64,000 nucleotides of DNA. Source: Echinococcus granulosus. Taxonomy: Eukaryota > Platyhelminthes > Cestoda > Cyclophyllidea > Taeniidae. The stretch is taken from contig NW_020170420.1 in NCBI RefSeq assembly GCF_000524195.1, forward strand, positions 98,783-162,782. Direction: 5' to 3'. The translations under genes and the position numbers were made by a program. Within the stretch, counting starts at the first letter, position 1, and each line of letters opens with the position of its first letter. This document shows, one piece after another, positions 1 through 13,476 of the stretch. A model generated the notes under the pieces. The model saw only the letters and a list, made by a program, of their open reading frames with translations. It had not been told where the DNA came from and ran no database searches.

Positions 1-279
1 GAGAGCGAACACTCCCGTCACACACGCAAGTGGAGAAAAAGAAGGAGATGAGCAGATTCAGCCATCAATGAACAGAGGTGGATGCAGACCTCTTCATTAT
101 TCCACTTTGTTACAATCACAACCATGGGCAAGGCAAAAAGCAAAACAATGGAAACACGAAATCGACTTACAAGGCAGTGTTTAGTTGGCATTGTGAAGGA
201 GAGGAAGGTGGTCGGCTGCTACAATCCCTCCATGTGCTATGCTGATAACGCTTTTAGAAAGGAAGGGAAGGGAGGGAAG

Positions 280-338
280 AGGAGGAGGAGGAGGAGGGGG
301 AGGAGGAGGAGGAGGAGGAGGAGGAGGAGGAGGAGGAA
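280..338. repeat. (GGA)n microsatellite
   Basis: An almost uninterrupted run of GGA triplets. It makes spurious Arg-rich (plus) and Pro-rich (minus) reading frames that should not be taken as proteins. Confidence 0.95.
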
Positions 339-1151
339 GTGTGATATTTGATACACTCAGATGAGTGCATGATTTGCAAAGCAGCAACGTCCAGCACCTC
401 ACCACACTCCCTTCCTCACCCACTTGCCTCAGCTGTCATGCACATGCAATCCTGTCATTTACGCACTTAAGGCTAATTTTTTCTCTCACACCTTATATTT
501 TGAACGGGAATCATCAACAAATTTGCCCGTGCAGCCAATTTTATTGTTTGAATGGAATTTCCACCTGATTGGAGGGATCAATGTTGCCTTCTGTGGATCG
601 TCTTTTGATGGTGGAAAAGTCCTCACTGACAGCATAGGCATGAAATTGGTAGACCCGCCACTGCTTGCCCCTATTTCCCCTCCCATTTTAGAATTGTCTT
701 CTTTACTGCTAGCGGTATGAAAAATTGGGAGGAAATATTTTATTATAGATTGAAATATAAACCGAGGAATAAGAAATGGGAGTGCAGATACAGAGTGATC
801 CATCTACCTCTCCTGGTTCACATTGTGGGTGTTTCCATTGGCGCGTTATCCCAGAAATAAACCAACAGATTTTGTAAGTCACTTTCTTTTTGGAAAAGAA
901 AGAGGAGGTTAACATTAGCTTTCCTGCCTTTCTGTTGCTTAAATTGTCGATGTCTCTGCCATGCCAGCCCAGAATTGCTGAGGTGAGACGTAGGTGGTAA
1001 AGTAAACACGACAATGATAAGTCGCCATTCGCCTTCTCTATCACATTTGCCAAACTTTCAAAGGATTTTGCGTTGTTTTTTAGTTCCTAAAACTATCATT
1101 GCCTTCAAGTATCTTAAAAGATTGGCATGGATGAATTATACGCTAGTTTGT

Positions 1152-1550
1152 TTAATAAGAAACGAGTACTTTTATGTCAAAACTGGGACATTTGGGAATG
1201 ATGCAAACTAAAAGAATTTGTAGTGGTTTGGACATAGGCAAAAAAGCTTGTCGCCATCCAGCCAGATGTCTATTCACAGAGATGACTGTTGTGCTGTCGG
1301 ATTGGAAAGGCATGGCACCACCATGGTCAGCACTGCCACTGATACTCACAGTCGGTGAGATGGCATTTGAGACCAAGTCGCCATTCAGTGAGTGGATGGC
1401 TGGGTGTTCCATCACCTCACACATCTGTGCTTCAAGTGGTCCCTCGAAATCCACCACTTTGACGCTTTCTCTCACGAGAAGTAGAAGCTTACTTAGCATG
1501 AGATAAAGGGAGACAGACTTGTCACTTAGCATGGCATGTGGTCCAGCCAA
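1152..1550 (-). other. Unassigned open reading frame, possible exon
   Basis: An open frame of 132 codons on the minus strand with fairly coding-like composition in its first two thirds, for example around VKVVDFEGPLEAQMCEVMEH. No domain is recognised and no clear donor/acceptor pair or partner exon was found. The plus strand is also open over most of the same bases, which weakens the case. It could be an isolated exon or chance. Confidence 0.2.
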
Positions 1551-3063
1551 AGTGCATCATCCCCTCCCTGACACGTGCCTGTGAACTCGCGGACTGATTG
1601 GTGCTGCCGTCAGCTATATCATGTGGATAAACTTCCCCTAGGGCATGTCACACCCCCTCAGCGCAGTCAGTTTGCAAGTAGGAGGTGGTTGATTGAAACC
1701 ACGACAAGCAATCAAGTAAAAACAATCATGTTTACAAAAAAGGACCAACATATGAGACGCGTTCCTGTCTGAGGGAAGGCTTTGATTTGCTCTTCCATTG
1801 CGCCACCTTTTGGTCCTCCGCAGGTGGAAGATCACCCATCCTATTTAAGTGGACAGCATTCGTGGACGATTCGAAGGGAGTCTTAGCCACCACCATCAGG
1901 ATCAATGCTTGTAGTGCCAAACTACAGTATTTGCCTGTTGTACCTTCCAAGTTAGCTCATTTGTTTGCTTTAGACAAGAAAAAGTGCTTCAAATAGCAGA
2001 TTCATTGCAAATAGCTCCCGCAAGACTATTATACCTATCAAAACCAAAACTAGGCCGCTCCACTTTGAGTTATTTGCTTCCCAAAAGTTGTTTTGCCGAA
2101 CATTTGCCCACTCTGATATCACAAAATTTTCAGCCACAGTTTTTGCGTTTTTCACTAAGAAGTTGGTAAATGAAATCAGCGCTGCAGGTTTTTTAGCTAA
2201 TCAACCGAGGGTGGAGTCTAACCAGCCCCGACATTTGCTATCTCAAAAAAAGCTGAAATGTAGAACTACTGAGAGTCATTAAATTTCCGACACCAGAGTT
2301 AAAGGACCCTTTTTTAATTATCCTTTTCCATTTAAGTGAAAATAATAAAGTGTCTGTAACAATGCTTCACTGGAATAATTCTACCTGTCTTGGGTATTTT
2401 AAAAACCACACCTACGGTGTCTGGCTTTCACTGCGTATTTGTCTCAACGGACACCGTTTTAGTCTACTCGTATTCCAATCAGCTTTTGGACACCTCCAAT
2501 AAATTCTTGCCCAGTAGCGTACCTTTGTTTCAAAAAATTTGCCACAAATATCGTCAGTGGACCACGATTTACCTCTGTTGATAAAACAAGATTTTTTGAA
2601 TAGTTAACCACTACGCATCATAAATAATCTAAAATTTGCCTCTTTCTCGAAAATAAAAAAACTATTCACATAACTTTCATGCTCAGTGGGTAAACTGGCC
2701 CGTCTTTCACCCTTTGAAAGGCATATCTTTTAGATTGTACGGCACAATCAAGATTAATGTGATTGTCCTCCCACGTTTACCTAGCTCCCGATGGATTAGC
2801 CACTAGCAAAAGTTCAGCCCTAAATTCCATGTTGACCCGAAAAAACGTGTCTATTCTTGTTTTTTCTTTAGTCCTAATAAGGCTTCCCTTACCTCCAGCC
2901 CGCCCTGTGTATGCGTTTGCCCTTGCAGGCGACCGCTACACTGGGCCGGGATTGGTTGTCCCATGCGCACCAATCCCACAATTTTGGCGATTTTTTATTC
3001 AAAATCGAGTCACTCTCATCGGAATTGCCCACATTTGCAATACTCATCCGTGCCACAGACACC

Positions 3064-6000
3064 ATGCCTAACTGCTCGTCGTATGAGTACTCCAATTTTC
3101 ACGCCTTCACTCATAGCTACGACATTGTTCACATTCCCCTCAGTCTGACCATCTGTGTCTGTGGGGTACTTGCCAACGCTATTAACGTCGTCGTCCTCAA
3201 CCAACCGGGAATGCAGTCCTCGACAAACCTCCTAGTAGCAGCTCTATCCATCGGTGAGGGTACTGTCATGGCCATTTACATATTCTACGTCACTATGTAC
3301 CGCATTGATCGAAAACTTGAATTGGGTATGTCGAGGCCTTACGCCTATACTCTCTTCACTTTGGTCTATGCTCAAAATCTCTTCCACGCCTTCGCCTCAT
3401 GGATGATTGTCTTTCTCACTGCATTCCGACTTGCCTTCATGCGAGCAGGAGTTGCCGCACTACACACGTGTAGCTACAATCGAGCCAAAATTGGCATTCT
3501 TACTAATGTGGTAATATCGCTTATCCTCTCAGCGCCATTTTTGTTCGCTCACCACGTGGTCAAGGATAGTACACATTCTGTCAATGGCACTGTCACTTTC
3601 AAACTCGACTTTGTATCAAGTTACTCATTGACGACATTGTTGTTAGTAACCACAGGGGTGTTTATGAAGGTCTTGCCCATTGTGCTAAGTACCATCTTTA
3701 CTGCCTTGCTAATTCGGACACTACTGAAGTCGCAAAAGCGACGGATCCGACTGCAAAATGAGAAAACAGACACAGAGCAGAGATTTATTGCTATCCAGAC
3801 AGAACAATCTAACAATGATAATAATACCAAGAACTTCAAAAGACCGTCAACAAGGAGGTCTAATGATCATGACTCGAATAGCCGGAATATATATCAAACG
3901 ACGAACATCATGATTGCCCTCACTGTGCTCTACATCATCACTTATTTGCCTCAGGTGAGATTTGAAAAACAAAACTTAAAAAACTTAAATAGGTAGATAC
4001 CATAGGTGACCTTATATACCGTCTCCTAAAAGTGACCACATCTGCTTAAAGTAGGCAGTGTTTTTAGTCCATTAAAACGCTCATTAATTAAGTGCTAATT
4101 CTTAACCTATTTCCTATGGCATAAATGAATGAGAAAAAGCTTGCATTTGCATAATAAAGAAAAAATAAGTAAACTTATTAAGCTTGCTGCGTTTAGTATT
4201 TACCTCTTCTGTTAAGATAAATTTTTCCACTTTGAAATAATGATTACGAAATAGGACCCTGAAAGTATAGTCCAAAAAACGCAAGTGAACCTTTTTCCTT
4301 TACTGGAATTTAGACTTTTGAACCAACTTGTGAAAAAAATTGTGAGAACAAGTGCGCAAATCACTTTGTTTGAAGTTTCAAGTGCACTAAGAAAGTCCTC
4401 CCCTCTCTTGCAAGTTTTATCTGCGGAATTTGATTAAAAAAAAAAACAAAAAATTTCTTTCGAAGATACGATGCCGTGGCGATAAAATATTTAAGTCTGC
4501 TTACCAATTGAGCTTTGACATAACAAATGCTTTCCATAAAATTGAAGCAGCTTCTCTTCGCTTCCTCCTGAATGATGAAAATGTTAAGATGATCTTTTTT
4601 TGACTTAAATTTGGCAAATTCTATTCATTATACTCTCTTATCGTGCTTTTATTTTGAAGCCGGTTGAATATGATTGAGAACAAGAAGTGTGAATTTGAGG
4701 CCATGAATTAAAAAAGTTGCTGGATGATTTTGATCTAGCTTACCGTAGCGTAGCTGTTTTTTTCGCGAAAGCCTTTGTCACTGTTTACTTTCAAGCGCAG
4801 CCACTCAAAAGTTAGTTTCTGATGTCGCCTCGCCTCGTGGAAACTCCCGCCCTCTGAAATGTGATTAAATTCGCCAGCACGCTCATACGCGTGGGAGTGT
4901 TTTAATGAATTCACATTCCCTTAGTTTTCTCCCCCTATAAAGTTGCGGTATTCGCACGTCCAGATCTTATTATTAGCAGCAGCAATAATAGCAGTGAAGG
5001 GACGCAGTTAAAAAAGCAAGCCAAAGCAGCTAGTCAGCACTTCGAGTGCGCAGCTTTATCCGCAAGTGTTTTGTCGGGTTATGGACAAACAAAGCCAAAA
5101 AAATGTCCACAAACTGGGACTAGGGTCTATAACTTAATCCCCCCTTAAACAATACCACCACCGAGCAAGGCGAAATGTCCTACTCACTTATTAAATTGTA
5201 TCAAAACATCCAGTCTGGGACAAAGCCAAGCCGCGTGGGTGGATACCCTCTAGACGGTCGCACTGAATTTTGCCTCCCACAACTAGAGCTACGCCCGACA
5301 TTGAATTGACCTCTTAATCAGAAAAGTTTGGGTCAATGGAGTCGGATTAGAACAACCCCACTCAAGCAAAAAAGCCTTGAAAAGCCATAATGCCCTGAAA
5401 AACTAGGAAGAAGAAACTGGTGCTATTAAGGCAGATGGCCAGGTTTTTCACTCGGTGAGAGATGTGCAAATATCACGACGGTTCTTTGTTTACTTTTTTT
5501 CTCTTCCGAACTAATCACTCACACGTTTTTTTTTTCGGAAAATGGGGGCAAACTAAAGACAAAACAGTTAGAAGAGGTTAAATTTTACTTTTACGGGCTT
5601 GAATTGAAGACCCATTATTTTAACAAATCTAAACAATCTGCCTACGAAATATGATTAGCCTTATTTGCCCTTTAATTACGAAAGTTTCTTGCCCTAATTC
5701 AATTTTTCCTTTTTTGTTTATTCCTTGTACTTGACTTATTCTTGTTCTCGGAAAAATAAACAAATTATTTTGTCAGGAAAACATTTTGTTCTCTACCTAG
5801 CTGACAATTTACATATTAGTCCCTATTCAGAAAAAAATAACAAAATAGAATAAAAGTGGAAATCACTTGCATGGATATTTTTTTTTTTTTTAATTCTTAG
5901 AAGATGAGGAAACTCGCATGTAACGTACAAAATGTTTTCTTATTTATCACTTAATCGGGGAATTTTTTCCATTTAGTTTCCACACTTAACCTAAATAATT

Positions 6001-6617
6001 CCTAAAAAAAAGTTTCCTTTATCCTTCTGTGAAAGGAGGTTCCCTCCTGCTAGTGTAAACAAATTCCATTAGAATTGCACAAGACTCGCTCCCTTTCCAT
6101 TTGCCGAACCTCCTTCAAGACGAATCCCATTTTTACCCTCAAATTCCCGCCTGTATAGAGTGGAGCACAAAAAGACGAGAGAGAGAGAGAGAGATGTGGA
6201 ATCCGAGCATTGGCTTAATTAAGGCGGTAAAAGACTTCGGCCGCGCTAAGTCCTTTTTTTCTTTGGGAGTCAGCCCAAGTTTGTACCCTTCTCTGAGACA
6301 ATTTTAGCAGGTGTAGAAACACCGTTGCGACACGGTGTGTTAGAAAACATCTGCTAAGTACTCAGCAGGACAGTTGGGAGGGCAGCTAAGGCCTCATGCT
6401 TTTTCCCCTTTAGGCAATAATGCTGCTTCTCCTGATCATCTACGGCACGTGTTTTGAGGTGATGGTGTACGAGAAATTGGGCGATTTCATGGACCTCCTG
6501 ACACTGCTGTGTTACAGTGGCAACTTTCTCCTCTACTGTGCGCTGTCGAGCAAATTTCGGGAGACTTGTCTACACCTCATCCACTCCTTACTGCTGCCTA
6601 GGAAGTGTCGGTTATGA
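3064..6617 (+). CDS. Rhodopsin-class peptide GPCR, myosuppressin/DMSR-like
   Basis: Two exons, 3064-3954 and 6414-6617 (GT at 3955, AG ending at 6413, phase 0), give 364 residues. I chose the ATG at 3064 because it is followed by an extracellular NCSS glycosylation site and a typical first TM segment; the frame is open further upstream to 2911. Seven TM segments are visible: TM1 about 22-45 with N38, TM2 about 53-78, TM3 about 100-125 ending AFRL instead of DRY (R122), TM4 about 142-160, TM5 about 188-220, TM6 about 279-308 across the splice junction, and TM7 ending NFLLYC (334-339) where most receptors have NPxxY. TYLPQ in TM6, the LGDFMDLL stretch and the NFxLYC ending are typical of myosuppressin, DMSR and sex-peptide-type receptors, which sense FMRFamide-like neuropeptides through G proteins. 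E65 replaces the usual Asp of TM2. No Cys is present at the usual TM3 site or in the second extracellular loop. The third inner loop is long and polar. The ligand is not predictable. Confidence 0.88.
3955..6413 (+). other. GPCR intron, 2459 bp
   Basis: It starts GTGAGA and ends in a pyrimidine tract plus TAG. It is AT-rich with several poly-A and poly-T runs and a GA repeat at 6177-6194. No gene was seen inside on either strand. Confidence 0.8.
6177..6194. repeat. (GA)n microsatellite
   Basis: A short GA dinucleotide run inside the GPCR intron. Confidence 0.9.
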
Positions 6618-9600
6618 TCAATGTCAGTGTTTCACCCGCACTCCTCCGAAGCAAGCACTCCTAAATTGCCCCTCAACTTATCTAATTCCATTGTAAAGAA
6701 GAAACTTTAAGGGACGTTCTCCTTCCCTCCCTTTTCATACCACACTCTTCTCAATACCAAGTTTATCAACTCATTGTTGTTCTTTTCCTTCTACACTTTT
6801 TGTATCTTTTCCCCTTTTGTTTTGTTTTTGCGACAGGACTTATTTGAGTGCGTAAAAATGGAAGAGAGATAAAGGAGAAGACGAATGAAGAGGAGGAGGC
6901 GAGAAGTGCAAAGAGAAGGCTAGAAAGAAGGGTGAAACTCAACTCCTCTATTTCGCCTCCTCCACTAAGATGAGACCGTGTGAAAGCGATTTACTTGGGC
7001 CAAACTAAAAGCCGATGTGAGGAAAACTTTTCTTTTTATCTCTTTCATTAAACAGCTTTTGTGAAGGGTAGGGCGCATTATTTGCTTCAGTCCTATTTGT
7101 GTAGAGGCAAATATTACCTTAGGGTGGATATTGTTTCACTATCGCTGAAGCAAAGGCGCAAAGGCAACTCTACACTGCGGCGTGGCAATTTTTTGGGTCC
7201 GAGTCTTAAATTATTTATGTGGGAGAGGAGGAGAAAAACTTGAAAGGTTTGTTTTCCTCTGGTAGCAGTAGTAATAGGTGATAAATATTTCTTTTGGATC
7301 GCCGAAAGTTGCCGGGTCACACGCTGGCAACTGCGGCGGAGATTGGACACATAACTTTGGGGGGTGGAGGATGGGAAGAAAAAGATTCCTAAAAACAGCT
7401 TCCAGGAGGATAATGAACTAGTCACGAGGTAAGTGCCATCTTTAGCAGGGGCACAAGACCTTAAATGATACATGAGAGACTACTTTATTGTCGAACTCAC
7501 ACCTCTGCCCACCCGCCCGCATCTCCTCCTCCCTCCTGAAATACCTTTTCGATCTCCTCTCATTCATGGTCTGGTGCTTGAAGATCGCCTGATCACACGA
7601 GAAGTGGGAAAGTTATTTGGAGTGAGAGTAAAGATGGGGAAGGAAGTTCAGGTGTTCAAAATGGAGACAAAAAAGTGTCTTCTAGCATAGAAAAGGAAGA
7701 TAAATATCGACAGGGATTGTTTCTGCTTACCTCCTCTCCTGACCGTTTCTCTGGCTTAGTAGGTTAAGGAAGATGGATATTTTGAAATGATAAACCTAAC
7801 TAAAGCAAGTAGAAATTTTCCCTGGTAATCGAGACTTCCAGCTCTCTAAACCTTCCGCCTTTCGGGTCAGATGCATGAATTAAAACATTCGCAAACTACT
7901 TGAGCAATTTACTAAGTAGTTTGTAGTGCTTGTACTGATTTTCCCTGTTATGGATGCTAAGGGCAAACAAGGTGGTTACAGCACGTGTGAGACGGTATGA
8001 CCTCTTCAGAAAGGACGGTCGTTAATTCTCGAACTCTCTCCAGCTGTCTGCCTCCATGCTACTAATGTTGCTAGGAGTGATAGCTAATCTCGGTGAGGCA
8101 ATCCCTTCCACTTATAGTCAACCCCCTTCTCTCCTTCCTGGGCCTTGGAATGTCCACTGCTGTGGCTGCCATTCTTCTTCGAGCTCTGAATAACTAGTAG
8201 CTTTCCCACCTGTCCGCTCCCCCATCACATTACCCAAATACATAACCCCCTCCCCCGTTTGATTTAAATAAAAACACTTAAATTTTGAAAAATTTGTGAG
8301 GCGTCATTAAAACTGATAAATATAACTACACTATAGCTTTGTTCAACCCTGTATATGACCGTGTGGGCACATGAGTACCCACAGGCTCTACCTTTCTCCT
8401 GCGCCACAACCTTTTGGCCCTGCTGTCAGCCACACAGCTGGCCTTCAACATTCCTTTGACACATAAAATCGCTGGAGGCCTCTCGAGCGCCATACCATAA
8501 AGGGGAATACGAAATGCAGACAAATAGACTCGGACTCAGATGTTTGGACGCGTTTTATAGCAAATATTTAAAAATTGTCGTCCTGTTTAGGATTCACTAA
8601 ATATAAACAAACCTGGGAGAACTGAAAATTGCGAAACGAAGTTTCTTAATTAGTACTAATTAGCTGCTTTTGTGACCTCGAAAAACGCTCACGCTTCTTT
8701 GACCTTAAAAAATTCCCGACATATAAACTTCATGCAGGAAAAGTTATTATTACTTGCCAAAAAGGGGTCTACAATGTTACTTTTCTTACTATTACAGTTT
8801 GAATAAATTGTTTAACTTGAAAATTTTGCGACACTTTATACAAGTGACCTAATTTCTGCAAATGAAACTATCCAAGTGCGTCGCCTTGTGGTGCAGTGGC
8901 AATAAATTAAGAAAACCTGTAAAAAGTTAAATAATTCTGCGTGCAGATTTTAACTTGACTGCAGTCGGAGAAAGGTGAAGGCGGCAGAAGGAGAAGGTTT
9001 GGGGCGGAGCGGGGGGGGGGTGGGGGCAACATTGATGCAGCTAAAATCCAAGATCGTGCTGATAATTACTAACGCTTGGCTTTTGGACAATCAACTTTTA
9101 AACCTGGACTTTAATATAGGAAAGCAATCGGCCAGGGGTTGCATTCAATGTGGTTTTGGTTGAGTTGCTTGGCTGACTAACTGCGACGGCGGCTACATCT
9201 CAAATTTGGCGTGAGGCTGCAGCCACTGTCTTATGCGCACTGGTTAATGTCATTCGCTATAAACATAATAGGTGGAAGTAGACACGATCGAAAACTCAAA
9301 GAGCAGAAATGAAAAGGATGCTGAATGTCCACTACTCAGTAGTAAGCTAAAACTCTTGCTAACAGTTGGTGCCTTTTAAGAAAAATTTTTTAACCGGAAT
9401 TTAGCTGCTTGAAGCTCATCAATAAAAGTGTGGTGTAATATGTAAAATACGCAAAAATTTGTAGCCTTTGAGACTTAGGAATTAAAAAGCTGACAAAGGG
9501 GTTTTAAAAATTTGATACTTGAGCCAATGTACACTCCTTCACCAACCGAAAGTGCACCTCCTTGCCTCAATTCATGATCTCACCAAGGACCTTGTCTCTT

Positions 9601-12550
9601 CGAGCAAATAACCAAGGCAGTGGCTCACCCACCACCCTGTTTTGAACTCCCAACTGTCTATTTTGCGTCGCTATGTTCTGTTCCGATAAAACATTGCTTT
9701 CTTCCGACCAGTTTGAATCACTAGTATTAACACTTCAGCCTACCTCTCAAAGAGGCGTATACTGGCCAACCATTAACTTGTATCGAGTTTAATTGCCAAG
9801 TATGGAGTCAGTAGGGAGGTTCCACTCACAAATCCATCTTGTCTCACCCTCTACATGGTATTACTGATAATTAATCCCATCTGCATTCCATCATACGAGA
9901 GGGCGAAATGATGCGTGATTTAGAAGTAGGAAGTGGTGTCGGGTAGTGGGGGGCAGAGCGAGGGGGTGAGTGGATGGTGTGGGAATAGTTAATGATGCAG
10001 CTATTTACTTAGTAGACAATACAATACACAAAACTCTTTATCATCATAGGTTTGCCCATCAGGCGGTCAGCAGCGGCGTCTTATGGGGTGAAAGAAGTGC
10101 AGGAAAAAATCGGTGCCCTCTCATTGTCTCTCAACCGTTGTCAATGGATATGGGGAACACCCATTTCCCTGACTCTCACAATTTACTTTTCCAAAATAAT
10201 TCGCCACCGCCCACATTAGGTACTGCTACCAGCTGTCCTTCGCACAAATTATCTTAAATTAGCCCCTTAACAGACATGCAGCCATCTCCATTGCCCATTA
10301 TATAAACTGGGGATGTTCCCGCACTTAATGCCTCTACCTTCATATGAACCAGATGTTTTTAGCAAGCCTCGGACGGTGCGTGCTTAAAGTAAGCAGAGGA
10401 TAGTAGAGAATTTGATGTAAAGGGGCATTGTGTTATCAAACCGGCTCATTTCTTTTCCAGCCACTTTATAAGGCATTCAAACGCAGGTGTGCATTTGCCA
10501 AGCACCTACAAGCTCTACCTAGCCATTATACCCTAGTATATCATAAACTCAACTCATTTTTCTAATAATCCTTAGCGGTTACTTGATTTGAGTGCTTTTT
10601 AAACGCGTGACATTAAATTCACTCAAGTCTGTGAGAATGGTCAAAACTACTTGCTTTTGGTCAGTAGTATGTTATGGAAGTTATTTTTAAGTAAAAATAA
10701 AGTAGGAACTATTACCTACTTGACCATAAACACTAGCGCCAATCATCGAAGCTTTTGACCTTTAGGCAGCCACGTATGGTTAGATTAGTTGAGCCTTCTT
10801 TATGATGGCTTGCGGTCAAAGCAGCCAAGCGGACATCCGCATCGCGAGCACTCAGGCGTGTTGGCTGCGTCCTCTTTTACGACAACCAATTGGAAAGCTT
10901 GAGGCTAACGGCTAAACCTCTGCTACTGAAAGATGAAGAATAGTCGCCCGTAGGCGCAGACGCGACCTAATTGGCTCCTGGTCAATGAGTAACCAAACTT
11001 GGTAGTACATGTCCGGACAAGCTGACTCATACCCATCTGTATGCGTAAATAAAGAGATTAGCAAGCCTGTGGGGGTCCGACAGATGTGGTGCCCCTGTCT
11101 CTCAATGTCTGCTTTCTCGCTGTCACAGTCGAATCGCACTGGGGATAAGCCAACTCAGCTATTTTCCGTTAGGCTGGTGATAACCACACAGATGAAAGAA
11201 ATGACATTTCACAGACTTTTGATGACTAGTTGCACCACAAGCGTTTATTTGCTGTTGGCAACCTTGACGCCTATCGTATTACTCGAAAATGTCAAGCAAA
11301 TCTTCTCGTTGTGCATGGCCTTTTGGGTTGTCTTACCTTAGGCAGGCACATTACCCAGACACCCAAGATAGGTGAAGCATTGGCAGGCCGGCAGTCCCAT
11401 ATTGCCAGCTCCACTCATCTACTTAATAGGGTTCCACTTTGGCAAGGTGAACAACACCTTTAAGGTATTAACTGCCTAAATTGTACGGGATTCTGTGGTC
11501 GTTCCGCCATTATGGTTTTGGTGAGGCGTCCAATGAAGTCAGGTGAAGTTGCTCTAGGTCCACTTTGTTAATTGAGAAGCAGTGATGACAAAAACTTTGT
11601 TTTTTTCCCGTCTAGCCGGCAAAGCTAAATCTGATCCTTTTAGGTACAAAGGCGGCTAAAAAAACACATCAGAAAACTAACTATTCTTCAGAGTATCCCA
11701 GACCCCTACCTCATCTCAAGGAGATTTATGCCACTAGATACCAACGGGAAGCAGGTTTGGCGGTCCCCCTGTAGTCTACATTGTTATCAGTAGACGTTGT
11801 TTACTTCTCCCTGGTTTGCCTACCTCATCAAAGCAGACAGAAATACCAGCAGTTGAATAGCCGACGCCGCCTGGAAAACGGACTTTCCACACTAAATGGA
11901 AGAGTTCTTTGCAGTCACCGTTTGTGACGCATATTGGTGTACTTGGCTGAGAGGTGGAAATAGCTCATCTACTTCATCCGCAGAGAGTTATTTCGACCGA
12001 TCCACGGGTAATTCGTTTTCATGGGAGAGATGAGGTGGAGGACTCCGACACTATCTGCTATTTATCATTGTCCCAAATCTTGGTTTTCCCTCAAAACGAG
12101 ACTGGCTTATCTGTGCCAGCAAGAGTGGCTAGTTTATTGCTTGTTTACTCCACTTCTCGCATGGATCATGGCAATAACTTGCTCTACACTGTAGAACCTC
12201 CTTAAAAATGCATGAGCTTGCTCAGACTCGTGCGTCGGTCCACCTTTAGCCACCCTCAGCTGCGCTCCATACTGCTTTTTACTTCCTGGGCTGTTTGAAT
12301 CCTCGTAGGGTATCAAATGAACAAATCCGATGTGACATATGGCTTTCAGCCTCAGGGAGGGTGGTAAAGTCGATTTCAGAGCTGCGAAAGCTTTTTAGCA
12401 AAGTTAGTACTGTAGAATCTCCTTATGAGCCAGTGGAAGACGGATAGTCATAATAGGTAAACGAGGCGCCAGCCGACCGATTGAGATGGAGGAACTGGAT
12501 CATGCAAGCATGCAGAAGGGAAGGAGGTCTTGGTTCTGTAAGACAAGGAG
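6618..12550. other. Gene-poor region, nothing recognised
   Basis: The first part is probably the GPCR 3' UTR, but a canonical AATAAA is seen only at 8267-8272, which is far downstream. All open frames are short and without domains. A G-run lies near 9009. No tRNA, dynein light chain exon or clear transposon was seen. Confidence 0.5.
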
Positions 12551-12551
12551 G

Positions 12552-12851
12552 GAGATCTCTTGAAAATATGGACCTGTTTCTCTTACATCAAAAGGGAAAC
12601 GTGATACCTCTTCCAGATGGCGAATGAAGTAAACCTTTGGGAGCAAAACAAGCGCCAGTGACATCACTAACAGGAGGGATAGTCGAAGTAGCACTTCAAA
12701 AATGGGCTTCTAATGATGTAAGTCTACGCTGGTGTGTGAAATAAAAAGATAGCCTTCAAACAGCGGCGGCAACAGAAATCTCATTTGCTCCCCCTCCCAC
12801 AGAGAATCCCTGCCACCTTTGCATTGACCGCGCCATATCAGATTTGCTCAT
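12552..12851 (-). pseudogene. Decayed LC8-type dynein light chain pseudogene
   Basis: This is a broken copy of the intact gene at 16779-17126. The minus strand starts at an ATG (12851) giving MSKSDMARSMQ, which matches the family start and its DM..SMQ motif but has lost several codons. Further on, EISVAAAV followed by a stop lines up with SPIAVATAV followed by Arg in the intact gene. A decayed second exon is visible near 12632-12552, where the DNA still resembles the TTCGCCTACCAG and TTTTCAAGAG parts of the intact last exon. The TATA box of the intact copy is replaced by a weaker TATTTATG about 32 bases upstream of the ATG. It is most likely non-functional. Confidence 0.8.
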
Positions 12852-13179
12852 TGTGGTGGCGGTTTGATGCGGATCTCTCACTCCATAAATAGGCTTCGTG
12901 CGAAAGTGAGAGTTGATCCCATTACCATGGATTTCAGTCCTTGAGTATGTGCATTCATGCTCTGGAAGTCTGCAGGTGACCCAAGCAATCCACGGCTGTT
13001 GTCAGCATCATTTCTTCTTTGATCAAGCGCTTGAATGTCACAAAAGAATCCCTATCATCAGTCTGCACAATCCCAATCGGCGGTGTTCCTAAATAAGCTG
13101 CAAAATCACACTCCAGTCAAGGGTAAAGAAATGAGATGCTCCCCCCCTTCGTGATCTGAGTAGGGTCAGTGAACTTCCA

Positions 13180-13476
13180 CATGTCGTGAGGCTGAGGGTT
13201 ATAAGGCGGAGAGCAAACATACAATGTGAATCGTGTACTGCTGACTGTGGCTAAAGTCTTCGGGATCCCGTGTAGCGCAACATCAGTCAAAATGAGGTTC
13301 AGAGCAGCAACCGATAAGGCTGGCGATATCTGCGCGGAGGCCAACGTAGTGGTGGGCATTTTGGGCAACATCTTTGCTCACGCGTGGGCAGTAGGGTAAG
13401 CTTCTGACGGTAGACTTTGTGCTACCGACGCCATGATGACAGCCATGAATTTGGCGAAGCTTACGATGGTTGAACA
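13180..13476 (-). mobile_element. Ty3/gypsy-like integrase fragment, degenerate
   Basis: Two overlapping minus-strand frames, joined only by a frameshift, carry integrase-like pieces. The first has H-x3-HHGVGSTKSTVRSLPYCP and VSKDVAQNA, resembling the HHCC zinc-binding domain (HxGHxG...K...R...YWP...D). The second has LHGIPKTLAT and later SPPYNPQPHD, resembling the core motifs around GxPxxxxxDxG and PPYxPQxNG of retroviral-type integrases. The catalytic Asp of the second motif is not preserved. No LTRs, reverse transcriptase or RNase H were recognised nearby. It is a dead relic. Confidence 0.5.

Larger units (their letters stand above)
1..3063. other. No supported gene; intergenic
   Basis: Both strands were read. 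The only long frames are a polyarginine/polyproline artefact over a GGA repeat and a 132-codon minus-strand frame at 1152-1550 that I cannot assign. No convincing splice-joined gene was seen. The stretch just before 3064 may be 5' flank or UTR of the GPCR gene. Confidence 0.5.

Noticed and set aside
82..423. Arg-rich plus-strand and Pro-rich minus-strand frames
   Set aside because: They are translations of the GGA microsatellite at 280-338.
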